NCBI GenBank assembly: GCA_963665735.1
Contig: OY762444.1
Span: 2,542,001-2,606,000, forward strand
DNA: 64,000 nt
Direction: 5' to 3'
DNA from: CATOSK01 sp963665735
GTDB lineage: Bacteria > Chloroflexota > Dehalococcoidia > Lucifugimonadales > UBA3495
A program made the translations under genes and the position numbers. The notes beneath the pieces were generated by a model. It saw only the letters and a list, made by a program, of their open reading frames with translations, made no database searches and was not told the origin of the DNA. The stretch's first letter is position 1. Every line of letters begins with the position of its first letter. Positions 26,559 through 35,262 of the stretch are shown piece by piece.

Positions 26559-27608
26559 ATGGCTAGAGATTTGGGAAGACTGGATATCGTCAAGCTAATC
26601 GTTCATGACGTTCCCTCCCATAAAGTAAATGTTGCCGGCCCTTCTCCGACCTTAAGCGAAGTTGAAAGTCCGCTGTCTATCACTGTTCGCAATTACATTC
26701 GGGAGAAAGTGACAGGGACGCTCTTGTACCACTCTTTTCCGGTGGCATTTGACAGCGTTTCTAATTCTCCTGTTCCAGAGTGGGTGAAGGAGAACCTTGA
26801 AGATTTAACCCAGGACTTCGTCGTCATGTCCCAAAAAATGGCTAACCACCTCTTCGAGTGCCAGAAAGGTTACAACTCTTCAGGGCTTCTGGTAGTCGCG
26901 CAAACTACGATTGAAGGAGTGCGGTCCCTGGCCCTGATGAAGTTGGAAAAGGAGGCAGGGGCCAGAGTGTCGCAAATCAACCATCAGGGCAAACCAACAT
27001 TCGACGTAGAACACCTTCCCGATTTGATGCTTACGGACAAAACCCGGGTCTTCAAAGTCGGTTTCTTCGTTCAAGAAGGAAATACCTTGGAGGGTATTGA
27101 AGGTTTAGTATCTGATAACCAGTCTGGGCAGTGGCATAGGGGCGATGTGGCGGATTTCTTCCTACGGAGTTTCTTGGGGTGCCGGCTTCGAGAGGAACCG
27201 AGGGTTACTACGAGGAAATTTCTCGATGCCACCGAAGAGTGGCTTAACGACTCCGTAACTGATCCCGTCAAGAAAATGAGATACGAGGTCGCGAGTTTGG
27301 CGGAAATGCAGCGAGTCGCCACGGAAATAAATCCCAGGACATTTGCTGACTCATACTTAGACGTGGAAGACCGGCAACCATATATTGCTCACCTGCTGGA
27401 ACGCGAAGTCCCTGACACTAATTTTCAAAAAGATACTTCTATGGTAGTGGCTCGCCTCAAACGCGTCAGCATGGAATTGGAAAGCGGAGTAACCATTTTT
27501 GCCAGAACCGACGTGTTTGAGGACCGGGTTCAAATCGCTCCTATGGATAATGGCCAATCAAGGATCGAGATAGTCGACCGTGTTAAGAATATAAAGGGCA
27601 GGAGTTAG
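26559..27608 (+). CDS. NdpA/NA37-like nucleoid-associated protein
   Basis: 349 residues, intact, ATG 26559. The best family clue is GDVADFFLRSFLGCRL (195-210), matching the conserved VADFFxxFLG block of 37-kDa nucleoid-associated proteins (NdpA/YejK), together with the size and a C-terminal strand with VARLKRVSMELESGVTIFAR before a short end. Those proteins bind DNA and associate with the nucleoid. Here the gene is 120 bases after the IS and 10 bases before a RelA/SpoT-domain gene, a pairing not typical for housekeeping ndpA. It may guard or sense for that enzyme. Confidence in the family is moderate, in the role low. Confidence 0.6.
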   Translation: MARDLGRLDIVKLIVHDVPSHKVNVAGPSPTLSEVESPLSITVRNYIREKVTGTLLYHSFPVAFDSVSNSPVPEWVKENLEDLTQDFVVMSQKMANHLFECQKGYNSSGLLVVAQTTIEGVRSLALMKLEKEAGARVSQINHQGKPTFDVEHLPDLMLTDKTRVFKVGFFVQEGNTLEGIEGLVSDNQSGQWHRGDVADFFLRSFLGCRLREEPRVTTRKFLDATEEWLNDSVTDPVKKMRYEVASLAEMQRVATEINPRTFADSYLDVEDRQPYIAHLLEREVPDTNFQKDTSMVVARLKRVSMELESGVTIFARTDVFEDRVQIAPMDNGQSRIEIVDRVKNIKGRS

Positions 27609-27618
27609 TTGCTCAAAG

Positions 27619-28578
27619 TTGAAATTTCAGAGTATCGAAGACCTTAGGGAACTCTACATAGATGAACGTGCGAAGTACGAGGAATTAGCGTCCAAGGTCG
27701 CACGAGATTTACGTCTCCTAGTTCGGAATCGGGGTATTCATTGCGATGTAAATTTTCGAGTTAAGGGGGTGTCCTCGTTCTTGAAAAAAGCATTGAAAGG
27801 GAAGTACGAGGATCCCTTTTCTCAAATAAAGGACAAAGCGGGAGTTCGGGTCGTTGCTCATCATCCTTGGGAAATTGGACGAATCGAACAACTGGTTCGT
27901 GACTCCTTCATAGTTTGTGAATACGAAGATAAACGTGCAAGCGTCTCATTTCAAACTTTGGGATATAGGGGAACTCATTTCGAGGTACAGCTCAGCAATG
28001 GTCCATCGAACCTTAGCGGTCTGTCTTGTGAGGTGCAGGTGCGTACTAGGGCCGAAAGCTTGTGGGCCGATACAGCGCACTACCTATCGTATAAACCTGC
28101 ACATCCTCCCTCTGACCAAGTGCAAAGGGCCTTATATCGTTTGATTGCGCTCGTGGAGATTTTCGATACTGAAGTTGAACGTGCTTACGAGGCAATCCGT
28201 TCAGACGACGGTTACGAGGATGCGCGTTTGTTGAATGTGCTTGAACAGTACTATTACCAGTTTGCGGCTATGCCAGGAGATCAGGAGCTTTCGTCGGAAG
28301 TACTTCCAATTCTTACCAAAATTCTAAATCCTGAACTATCGGAGATGTTTGAATCGTCTATCGAGAAATTCGTAACTCGCAACCAAAACAAATTAACTGA
28401 GTTCTATGACCGTTACCGGGGGGACGATAGAGCCAATCCTCTTATATGGCAACCTGAGGTCATTTTGATATTGCTTCAACTTGAATTGGATCCATTTGTA
28501 CTCAAAGAGGTTTGGCAGGACGTATTTCCTTTGGAATTGCTCTCTTCTCTAGCCGACGCTTGGGGGAAACCTATCTGA
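27619..28578 (+). CDS. RelA/SpoT-domain nucleotidyltransferase
   Basis: 319 residues. The start is TTG 27619, 14 bases after an AGGAG; no ATG is available in frame. Residues 40-160 form the synthetase domain: RVKGVSSFLKKALKGK (47-62), IKDKAGVRVVAHHP (70-83), LGYRGTHFEVQL (114-125), CEVQVRTRAESLWADTAHYLSYK (about 137-159) with E138, W149 and H154. The domain transfers pyrophosphate from ATP to GDP/GTP (alarmone), or in toxic relatives to adenine nucleotides or tRNA. No hydrolase domain precedes it. The 150-residue C-terminal extension is unrecognised. The operon with the NA37-like gene suggests a toxin or effector under control of a partner. Confidence 0.75.
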   Translation: MKFQSIEDLRELYIDERAKYEELASKVARDLRLLVRNRGIHCDVNFRVKGVSSFLKKALKGKYEDPFSQIKDKAGVRVVAHHPWEIGRIEQLVRDSFIVCEYEDKRASVSFQTLGYRGTHFEVQLSNGPSNLSGLSCEVQVRTRAESLWADTAHYLSYKPAHPPSDQVQRALYRLIALVEIFDTEVERAYEAIRSDDGYEDARLLNVLEQYYYQFAAMPGDQELSSEVLPILTKILNPELSEMFESSIEKFVTRNQNKLTEFYDRYRGDDRANPLIWQPEVILILLQLELDPFVLKEVWQDVFPLELLSSLADAWGKPI

Positions 28579-28604
28579 CGATTCGTTGGATTGGTAAGGG
28601 TTAC

Positions 28605-28680
28605 TGGTGGGCCGTGCGGGACTCGAACCCGCGACGTCCCGATTAAAAGTCGGGCGCTCTGCCGGCTGAGCTAACGGCCC
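28605..28680 (-). tRNA. tRNA-Lys (anticodon TTT)
   Basis: Complete cloverleaf: acceptor GGGCCGT/ACGGCCC, D arm TAGCTCAGCCGGCAGAGC, anticodon stem CCCGA/TCGGG with loop CTTTTAA, T arm GCGGG-TTCGAGT-CCCGC, discriminator A and encoded CCA. It borders the accessory operon on its left and could serve as an integration site. Confidence 0.95.
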
Positions 28681-29096
28681 ACGGGTATATCGTAAAGGAA
28701 GATCCCCTCCGACCGGGCGGCGGCGCGGAGGAACCACCGGCTGACCATTGTGGGCGTTGTGTCCGGGTGGTTGTTGCAGCCGGTGATGACGTCGAACTCG
28801 TCCATGTCCGTGTCCCGGTGGGGAACGACGGCGGCCAGCAGTTCGCAGGCTTGGCCCAGCCTCTCGTTGTCCTTCTCCCATACCAGGTAGATCAGCCCGA
28901 AGGCGCAGCCCCGGTGTATTTGTTCCGCATCGAAGACGTGATTCCCCTCCCGGTCCTGCCAGATGGCTTCCCGGCGCCAGGTATCGGGGTGTTCCTCAAT
29001 CATTCAGGCGACGGTCAGCAGGCCGCGTCCGACGCTGACTTCGCCGGCCTGGCGGAGACGGGGGAGAGATTCCCGGAGTACGCTGCTCGCGTTCAT
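28671..29096 (-). pseudogene. Hypothetical protein with an in-frame stop; copy A of a duplicated gene
   Basis: ATG 29096 gives VLRESLPRLRQAGEVSVGRGL and then TGA where the paralogue at 47.8-47.9 kb has Arg. The frame continues IEEHPDTWRREAIWQDREGN to a stop at 28671, inside the tRNA gene. Translation could restart at ATG 29003. Function unknown. The equal first half in both copies shows they are duplicates. Confidence 0.55.
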
Positions 29097-29119
29097 GGCT
29101 GTTTTTCCTCGAATAATGC

Positions 29120-29761
29120 TCATTCCTCCGGCACGGTGACGGTGGCGACCACGTGCCCGTTCACCGCTACTTCGTAGCTGCAGCCCCGTTGCAGGTCTTC
29201 GGGCAGGGGTATGTCTTTGACATTCTCCTTCAATGCCTGGGCGCAGGCTATCGCCTGGGTTTCGGCGTCGTTCACGAAGGTTACGGCAACCATCAGCTTG
29301 TCTTCTTCCACTTCCAGGTCATGCCCGGTCACCCGGTAGCAGTAACTGGGCAATGTGGTGACCACGCGCAGGCTGAAGCCGTCGCCGGCGGGAACTACCG
29401 ATACCGACTCTACCCATAGCGGCCAGAGTTTATCCAGCAACTCCGGGGGCGGCTGCGGGGGAATAGCGGTGGGTATCTCCGTGGGGGTGATGGCCGGGGT
29501 TTCCACGACAACCGGTTCCGGCGTTGACGTAGCGCTGGCGGGGTCGTCGTGCGGCGTGGGGGAGGGATCCGGGGTTGGCGGCGCTGCCTCCTCCGCTGGC
29601 GGCTCGACGGTCGCAACCATCGCCGGGGTTGTCGTTGGTATCGCCGTAACCGTCGGGGTCGGGACAACCGTTATTTCCGTGGAAGCGGGCGTGGCGGCTG
29701 TTCCACAAGCCATCGCCGCGGTCATTAGCAACAGAGTGGAAAATACGACCAATACTCTCAT
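29120..29761 (-). CDS. Lipoprotein with Pro/Thr linker, copy A
   Basis: 213 residues. Signal peptide with lipobox AAMAC near residue 19, a 90-residue linker rich in Pro, Thr and Glu, and a C-terminal domain of about 100 residues with two or more Cys (LPSYCYRVTGHDLE, AIACAQALKENVKDI, QRGCSYEVAVNGHVVATVTV) likely on the cell surface. The C-terminal domain is almost identical to that of the gene at 47951-48571, while the linker has diverged. No family recognised. Confidence 0.7.
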   Translation of the reverse strand: MRVLVVFSTLLLMTAAMACGTAATPASTEITVVPTPTVTAIPTTTPAMVATVEPPAEEAAPPTPDPSPTPHDDPASATSTPEPVVVETPAITPTEIPTAIPPQPPPELLDKLWPLWVESVSVVPAGDGFSLRVVTTLPSYCYRVTGHDLEVEEDKLMVAVTFVNDAETQAIACAQALKENVKDIPLPEDLQRGCSYEVAVNGHVVATVTVPEE

Positions 29762-29787
29762 GCGTTCACTACTCCGTCCACGGGAAA

Positions 29788-30063
29788 TTATTTCCGACCC
29801 AGGGTTTCGTCATGTAACGCCGCCAGCTTCTCATCCACCTTCCGGAGCCGGGCGGTCAGGCTGTAACGGCCGGCCCCGTTGCTTTCGGAACCATTCCCGG
29901 CTTCCCCCCGGCGCCCTTTTCATCTCCTGGTCGCAGTTCCAGCACAGGCAGATGGACAGGGGGGCGGCGGGGGTTCGGGGTTGACGTCGGACACCGGCCC
30001 CCGGAATGGCTGGCGGCAGTTGGCGCAGAGCAGGTCGTGGGTTGAGAGGAAGGTTTCGGTCAT
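29788..30063 (-). pseudogene. Small zinc-ribbon-like protein, frameshifted
   Basis: ATG 30063 opens TETFLSTHDLLCANCRQPF and continues across a shift in a C-run to ICLCWNCDQEMKRAPGG, then across another to RLRKVDEKLAALHDETLGRK, stopping at TAA 29788-29790. The two CxxC pairs suggest a zinc ribbon. The pieces fit one gene of about 90 codons with two indels. Confidence 0.4.
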
Positions 30064-30129
30064 GTTTCTGTCCAGTTGCCAGCGGCTGGTGTGGAACTTG
30101 TGGGGGGTATCAAGTATCCACTGACCTTT

Positions 30130-31672
30130 TCAAGTCACTGCTAGTAGGATGACCTGAACGAGCCCAATAATAGCTCCCAGGATGGCGCCGAAGTAGTTTA
30201 CCCATCGCAGGTGCCGGCCCGTTATGTTCAGGACCAGGTCTTCCACCTCGGTGACATTGAAGGAATCGATCCGTTCCGTGACCAGGCGTTCAACGTCCAG
30301 GATTTCTGCCAGTACCGGCACGTTCTCGTGCAGGAACGCTATCAGGTTTTCTGTCAGGTAATCGTCTACCCGCGATTCCAATTCCTGGCTCAGAACCACC
30401 AGGTCGTTTATTGTGACCGGGTCGGTGGAATTCATTCCTTTCCGGATGAATTCCGTCATGCCACGAGCTGCGCCCCCCGACCTGAGGGATTCCAGGGCTG
30501 TCACGGCAACGGTTTCCGCAACCCGGGTATTGTCCATACCGGACGCTTGGCTGATCATCTCGCCGATGGTCATCCCCGGGTGTGCAGAGTAGATTCGGCG
30601 AACAGCGTTCTCCAGCTTCTCAGGGGTATGGTGCCCATCCAGTCGAAGGACTTGTCGACTGCCCGGTCAATGGTCCAGTGTATCTCTTCTTTCCTTTTCC
30701 CAGCGCTTCGCCGGCGCCGGTCCGCAGGACCTGTTCAATGATTTGTGGTCCGATGGAGGTTATTTCTTCCCTCATGTTTGGGCCGTTGAGGGCTGTTTCA
30801 ACCTTGTCCGGTATCAGGTCGACGATCCCGGTCACCTTATCGAGGATCTCCTTTTCCTTCCCGCTCCACTGGATTACGGCGCGCACCAGGAAGTTCTGTT
30901 TCTTGATCTCGTCCTCAACCAATGCCCGCCCTATTCGGATCATCGCATCCCGGGCTGTGGGCCGGCGCAGCGTGGCAACCACCATGGGGGTGATCCTGGA
31001 AATGTTGTCACTCATTGATTCAAGGAGAAACTTCCGTAGGTTTTTTGGAACGTAGTTTCCCAGCGGGCGGTTGGCGGCTATTTGTTCGTCCAGCCAGTCC
31101 TTCAGGATGCGGGAGACCCCGGTTCTGGCCCCGGGGCCGGCCAACAGGGATGGCAGGTTGCGGTGGATGCTCCCGGCGATATCCTCAGCCCGGATCGTCT
31201 CTTCCAGGCGACGTTGGCCCAGGTCGGCGATTAGGACTGCTGCCAGCCTGTTCACTGCGTCGGCCACGTACCGGGACCGGATCAGGGGTGGCAGGATTTC
31301 CTCGATGAGATCGTCGATGGGCGGAGGGTTGACCCCCCTCGGGAATATGGGTGATTGCATGATGGACCTGCGCTGGCTGCTGATCCACGTTCTTAGGCCG
31401 GCCGTTAGCCTGTCGTTGCCCATTTGGCTTCGGATGGATTCGGGCGACAACAGCTCCCTGGCGACCGTTTGTGCGACGCTGCGGGCCAGCTCCTCCCGAC
31501 TCTTGGGGATGATCCCGGGGGGCATCGGCACTGTCAGTCCCAGTATCTTCTTCGCTTCCCTGGGTCTGAAGAGCATCTGAATTGCTATCCTGTTTGTTCC
31601 GTAGCCGATGATGGCTCCCAGTATGGGCGGGAGTATCCAGGGCATCAGGTTCAGAAGGGCATCCAATTCCAT
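30130..31672 (-). pseudogene. DUF445-family membrane protein, frameshifted
   Basis: ATG 31672 starts with a membrane segment and the family signature ILGAIIGYGTNRIAIQMLFRP. Repeated helical segments (LARSVAQTVARELLSPESI, SIHRNLPSLLAG) follow, and the gene ends with a second membrane segment (FGAILGAIIGLVQVILLAV) at 30130, the typical DUF445 layout of a periplasm-facing helical body between two membrane anchors. Two frame changes near 30690 and 30640 break it; between them EEIHWTIDRAVDKSFDW is still coding-like. They partly compensate, so read errors are possible here. The function of DUF445 is unknown. Confidence 0.7.
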
Positions 31673-31858
31673 CCTCCGATGTTCACACCGCTTACCCTTC
31701 TTCGCAACGGACAGCCTACGTTCATATCGCTTGCCCTCCGGGGCAAGCTTTTCCCTTCGCGTAGTTATCGCTTCGGCGATAGCTGCTTCCGTCAATAACC
31801 TGGCGGTTGCTTCCGCCATTATCCACTATCCACTAGGGTGGGGACTAGCCACTGGTCG

Positions 31859-32173
31859 CTATCTACTATCCACTGTGGTGGAGAGCGGGGCGGGGCGCGC
31901 CGTGTTCAGCTGCCGGGACTCCCGGTTCAGGGTCAGCCGCAGGGGTTCCATCTCCTCCCCCATCCGCCACCGGTTCAGCCACCGCATCACTGTGGGAGCG
32001 TGCCGGTAGGAGTAGCTCCGGTTCCCGTACTCGCCCCGGGTGGAGACGCCTTCCACCTGGGGGTGTTCCATCAGGCCGTTCTCCCGCAGGGCCAGCGCCA
32101 GTGGGTTGCCCTCGCCTTTCCGGCTGCGGCAGACGTGGTCAGGGGTTACGGTGAAGTGGCAGACGTTCTTCAA
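31859..32173 (-). CDS. Small conserved protein coupled to guanylate kinase, copy A
   Basis: Starts at TTG 32173, overlapping the kinase stop (TTGA). The 104 residues include HFTVTPDHVCRSRKGEGNP, LALALRENGL and APTVMRWLNRWRMGEEMEPL, basic and probably nucleic-acid binding. The paralogue at 48771-49064 keeps the same overlap and most residues, evidence that it is a real gene. Family unknown. Confidence 0.6.
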   Translation of the reverse strand: MKNVCHFTVTPDHVCRSRKGEGNPLALALRENGLMEHPQVEGVSTRGEYGNRSYSYRHAPTVMRWLNRWRMGEEMEPLRLTLNRESRQLNTARPAPLSTTVDSR

Positions 32174-32742
32174 ACTTTCTTTCCCAGTATTACCCGTTCC
32201 ACGAGGGCGACGGTTTCCTCCAACCGCCCTTCCCGGTTGACCAGGACGTGGTCGAAATTCTTCACCCGTTCCATCTCCCACCGGGCGTTCCTGAGCCGGG
32301 TCTCCAGGTCGGCGGGTTCCAGTCCCCGCAGTTCCAGCCGCCGGCGTAGCTGCCCTTCGTCCTCCGGCATCAGGAACACTCTTGCGGCCTGGGGCATAAG
32401 CCGTTTGACCTGTTCCGCGCCCTGCACGTCCACTTTGAGGATAACATTCCGCCCCTCGGCCAGGGGTTTGACTATCTCATCACTGGGGGTGCCGTAGAAG
32501 TGCCCGTGGAGCAGGGAGGTTTCCAGGAATTTTCCTTCCCGTTCCATTGCCAGGAACGTCTCGTTGTCCAGGAACCGGTACTCCCGGCCGTCTTTTTCAC
32601 CCCGTCTCATGGGCCGCGTGGTAACAGTGAGGGGAACGTGCAGTCGGGGCAGCCGCTTTTGCAGGGCCTCCAGGACGGCGTCCTTGCCCACGCCTGAGGG
32701 TCCGGCCAGAAGGGTAAGGGTCGGCTGGTCTGAGGGTTTCAT
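32170..32742 (-). CDS. gmk: Guanylate kinase, copy A
   Basis: 190 residues, intact. P-loop GPSGVGKD (14-21), GMP-binding TRPMRRGEKDGREY (42-55), FYGTP (82-86), ILKVDVQGAEQ (101-111), and a C-terminal FDHVLVNREGRLEETV. It converts GMP to GDP with ATP. D after the P-loop Lys instead of S/T is, as I recall, usual in Chloroflexota Gmk. The end overlaps the small conserved gene. Copy B at 49061-49633 has a damaged P-loop, so this one is the likely working enzyme. Confidence 0.85.
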   Translation of the reverse strand: MKPSDQPTLTLLAGPSGVGKDAVLEALQKRLPRLHVPLTVTTRPMRRGEKDGREYRFLDNETFLAMEREGKFLETSLLHGHFYGTPSDEIVKPLAEGRNVILKVDVQGAEQVKRLMPQAARVFLMPEDEGQLRRRLELRGLEPADLETRLRNARWEMERVKNFDHVLVNREGRLEETVALVERVILGKKV

Positions 32743-32817
32743 GGGCGCGAGGTCATCTCCTTCCGCCTTGGTTTTAGCGGATCGTGCAGTACGCAGGGTT
32801 TGTCGAGTTGGGGAAGG

Positions 32818-33270
32818 TCAGGCTGTCGGGTCAATTATCCGACGGAAGTCGGCGTCGGTGAGGATGTGGAAGGGGGTTTGGGAATCCATTGCCAGGAGTT
32901 TCCCGTCCCTGGTTACCAGGTAGGCGGCGTTTCCGGCGTAGGCCAGGTCGATGAACTTCTGGTCGGTGCTGTCCTCACATTCCGGGATTTCTGATTCGTG
33001 CTTGGGCAGGATTGTTTCGTACCACTGCCGGTAGTATCTGAGGCGTTGTTCTACGAAGAGTCTTGCCTGGTAATCCCGGTGGGTGGGTGAATTTTCGAGG
33101 AGTTTTTCCCGGAGTTCGTATATGGTGTCTTCGCTGGCCAGGGGGATGATTCGACTTGATGCACAGGCTTGAATGAGCCAGTTGTCTTGGGGGGTTCTGT
33201 AAGTCAGAACGGGCAATAGGACGTTGGTGTCCATGACGATTCTGCAGACATCGGTTTGGCGTTGGTTCAC
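32818..33270 (-). CDS. PIN-domain protein (COG1569-like), copy A
   Basis: 150 residues. IVMDTNVLLPVL (11-22) holds the first catalytic Asp, and DSTDQKFIDLAYAGNAAYLVTRDGKLL (about 104-130) carries the other acids of a PIN ribonuclease fold. GTG 33270 overlaps the stop of the TPR gene upstream (GTGA). Many PIN proteins are VapC-like toxins, but no small antitoxin is next to it; the TPR protein is the only consistent partner, conserved with it in both copies. Confidence 0.75.
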   Translation of the reverse strand: MNQRQTDVCRIVMDTNVLLPVLTYRTPQDNWLIQACASSRIIPLASEDTIYELREKLLENSPTHRDYQARLFVEQRLRYYRQWYETILPKHESEIPECEDSTDQKFIDLAYAGNAAYLVTRDGKLLAMDSQTPFHILTDADFRRIIDPTA

Positions 33271-34085
33271 GGGCGTATCTCGGCCATACTTTTCTCGAAC
33301 TCCCGGTCGCCGAGTTCAATTGCTTCCTGGAATTCCCGGTTGGCCGTCTCCCAGTCGTCCATTTCCTTGTAGGCGTATCCCAGGTTGCTGTGGTACAGCG
33401 CGGCATCCGGGTCCCGTTCAATTGCCCGGTTGAAGAAGGGAATTGCAGCCTCCGGCTCTTCTATCTCCAGGAAAAGGATTCCCATGTTGTTGTAGTGCAT
33501 GGGTTCATCCGGATCCATAACCAAGGCCTGTTTCAGGTTGTTGAAGGCATCCTGGTAATCCCCAAGTTCGATGAAGGCCAGGCCCCGATTGCCGTAGGCC
33601 AAGTCCATGTTTTCGTCCAGTCGGATGGCCCGGTCGAGGTACTCTATCGCCCGGTCGGGGTCGCCTATCTCCAGGTAAATCATTCCCAGGTTGTTGTGGG
33701 CGATTCCGAGGTTGGGATCCTGCCTGATGGCTTCCTTGAAGTTCCGGAAGGCGCTGGGCAGGAAACCGCGGTCCAGGTTCTCCATACCGGTGTTGTTCCA
33801 TGTCATGGCTACCGGGTTCCCGTACATACCGTACTCTTTCCGGCTGACGCATGGTTTCCGGAGCAGGCACCTCTCGGCCCGGGCAAGTCTCAGGAGCATC
33901 CGCTCGCGTTCTGCCAAGCCCCGCTTTAATCCCACCAGGAGTTCCTCTACTTTTTTCAGGATTTCTTCCAGGTCTGCCGTTGGCGTCGAGTGACCGACCC
34001 TCGTGGTCTTGGGGAAACGGCGATAGGCGTAATCGGCGTGAGGTACTTGCATGGCGTTTCTCACCCTTTGCAGGTTTACCGTCAT
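33267..34085 (-). CDS. TPR-repeat protein, copy A
   Basis: 272 residues. After a helical N-terminus (residues 1-95, with Arg/Glu-rich LRLARAERCLL), five or so 34-residue tetratricopeptide repeats follow, for example NLGMIYLEIGDPDRAIEYLDRAIRLD and NRGLAFIELGDYQDAFNNLKQAL. TPRs form a protein-binding solenoid. The gene overlaps the PIN gene and is intact here, whereas copy B has a premature stop. Confidence 0.8.
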   Translation of the reverse strand: MTVNLQRVRNAMQVPHADYAYRRFPKTTRVGHSTPTADLEEILKKVEELLVGLKRGLAERERMLLRLARAERCLLRKPCVSRKEYGMYGNPVAMTWNNTGMENLDRGFLPSAFRNFKEAIRQDPNLGIAHNNLGMIYLEIGDPDRAIEYLDRAIRLDENMDLAYGNRGLAFIELGDYQDAFNNLKQALVMDPDEPMHYNNMGILFLEIEEPEAAIPFFNRAIERDPDAALYHSNLGYAYKEMDDWETANREFQEAIELGDREFEKSMAEIRP

Positions 34086-34097
34086 TCTACCACTTCC

Positions 34098-34277
34098 TTA
34101 CCCGACCTTCCGGGGCGGGTCCGGGGCAACTAGGTACCAGCCGTCCCTGATGCACCAAACCTCGCCGTTGTCCACGGCGTATCCCTCCCCGTAGTTGTCT
34201 TCCAGCCACTTCTTGACGGCGGCCTGTTCCTCCTCGCAGGAGGTGATCTCCCCGAATTCCGCTATCTTGACCTTCAT
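34098..34277 (-). CDS. Small acidic protein, 59 aa
   Basis: Intact frame from ATG 34277 to TAA 34098, ending 12 bases before the TPR gene's ATG. It begins KVKIAEFGEITSCEEEQAAV and ends GEVWCIRDGWYLVAPDPP, with an acidic helix and beta-like end. The regular codon pattern and position as first gene of the TPR-PIN-gmk row support it. Function unknown. Confidence 0.5.
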   Translation of the reverse strand: MKVKIAEFGEITSCEEEQAAVKKWLEDNYGEGYAVDNGEVWCIRDGWYLVAPDPPRKVG

Positions 34278-34959
34278 GTTTCTCTCCCGGCCTGGTTCCG
34301 GTTAAAGCTCCCGGAGAAGAACTCCTCCCAGGAATCGGGTAACGGTCACCGAAGACGCCGCTGCCGACTGGGCCAGGACTTAGGAGGGGGAACAGTGTCA
34401 CCCCGGAGGCGATGGACAGGAGGGCCAGGGTCCACAGCCGGGCAATGGGGGCGGCTAAACGGCAACAACAGAGCGCCGTTGCACGGGAGCCGGGGCCTGA
34501 TTGCGCCGCCTGCAAGCAGGCATATCCTTCTTTCGCAAGGGAGGATGGGGCCAAGATTAGCTGGCGGTCAGGGGTAAGTATAAATGTTAACAACGTGATA
34601 ATATACCGCAACCAATCTGTTCCTCGTGCTTACTCAGGGAAGAGCATTATGTAATTATCATGGCGGTTTTGTTGAGGGAAAATGTCGGAGGGCGGGGGTC
34701 AGGTTGGTTTGGGGTGGGCGTTGGGTGGCGCGGTCGGTTTCCGTTTTTTGGGCGGATGCCCTCAGGCTCTTCCCGGTTTATGGGAAGAGCGATGGCCGGG
34801 GGGAGGCCCATCTCGTTCACCTGCGAAACTTCCTGCGCAAAAGGGGCCAAGTTTCACGAGGATGACCTCCCATCTCTCCATTGTGAGCGCTGTTGCGAAG
34901 CCGAGGCGTACTGCCGGTGGGGAGATAATCCGCCGGTCTTTACGGCCCACCCGAACCCG
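34278..34959. other. Intergenic, only weak coding traces
   Basis: About 680 bases. A hydrophobic stretch on the minus strand (WTLALLSIASGVTLFPLL, near 34370-34430) could be the relic of a small membrane protein. The rest shows no supported gene and becomes AT-rich near 34560-34680. Confidence 0.4.
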
Positions 34960-35190
34960 TCAATTGAGGTAGAAATGCTTCCGTTGCATCGCCTCGGTGA
35001 TGTTTTCCAAAATCCAGCCCACCAGGCTCTCGGCGCAGTCCTGGCAGACGGCCATGAGCCGGGTCGGGCCGACGAAACAGTGGCTGACGGCGTTATCGCC
35101 GCAATTGACGCAGCCGTCGTTGTCGCGTTTCAGCGTTTCTACCGCGTCGGCGGACAGTTGGGAAATGGACACCAGTCGGAACTCGGCCAT
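34960..35190 (-). CDS. Small zinc-binding-like protein, 76 aa
   Basis: ATG 35190. CVNCGDNAVSHC and CQDC, 25 residues apart, suggest one zinc site. The surrounding residues are helical. Its leader contains two hairpins (35200-35262). No family recognised; it resembles other small CxxC proteins in the window only in general pattern. Confidence 0.5.
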   Translation of the reverse strand: MAEFRLVSISQLSADAVETLKRDNDGCVNCGDNAVSHCFVGPTRLMAVCQDCAESLVGWILENITEAMQRKHFYLN

Positions 35191-35199
35191 GAAAAACAC

Positions 35200-35262
35200 C
35201 CCCAGGTATGATTGCCTGGGGCCTTCACTTCCGGCCCAACAGGCGCCCGCCAGCCGGAAGTG
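35200..35262 (-). promoter_or_regulatory. Two consecutive hairpins in the leader of the small Cys protein gene
   Basis: CCCCAGG/CCTGGGG (35200-35206 and 35215-35221) and CACTTCCGGC/GCCGGAAGTG (35226-35235 and 35253-35262) are both perfect stems. They lie immediately upstream of ATG 35190 and might be an attenuator or a terminator of an upstream unit. Confidence 0.45.

Noticed and set aside
30130..31672. Two separate DUF445 genes
   Set aside because: Together the pieces have exactly one N-terminal and one C-terminal membrane segment, so they are one gene with frame changes.
34087..34611. 174-codon minus frame
   Set aside because: It overlaps the better-supported 59-codon gene in another frame; only a short hydrophobic patch looks coding.
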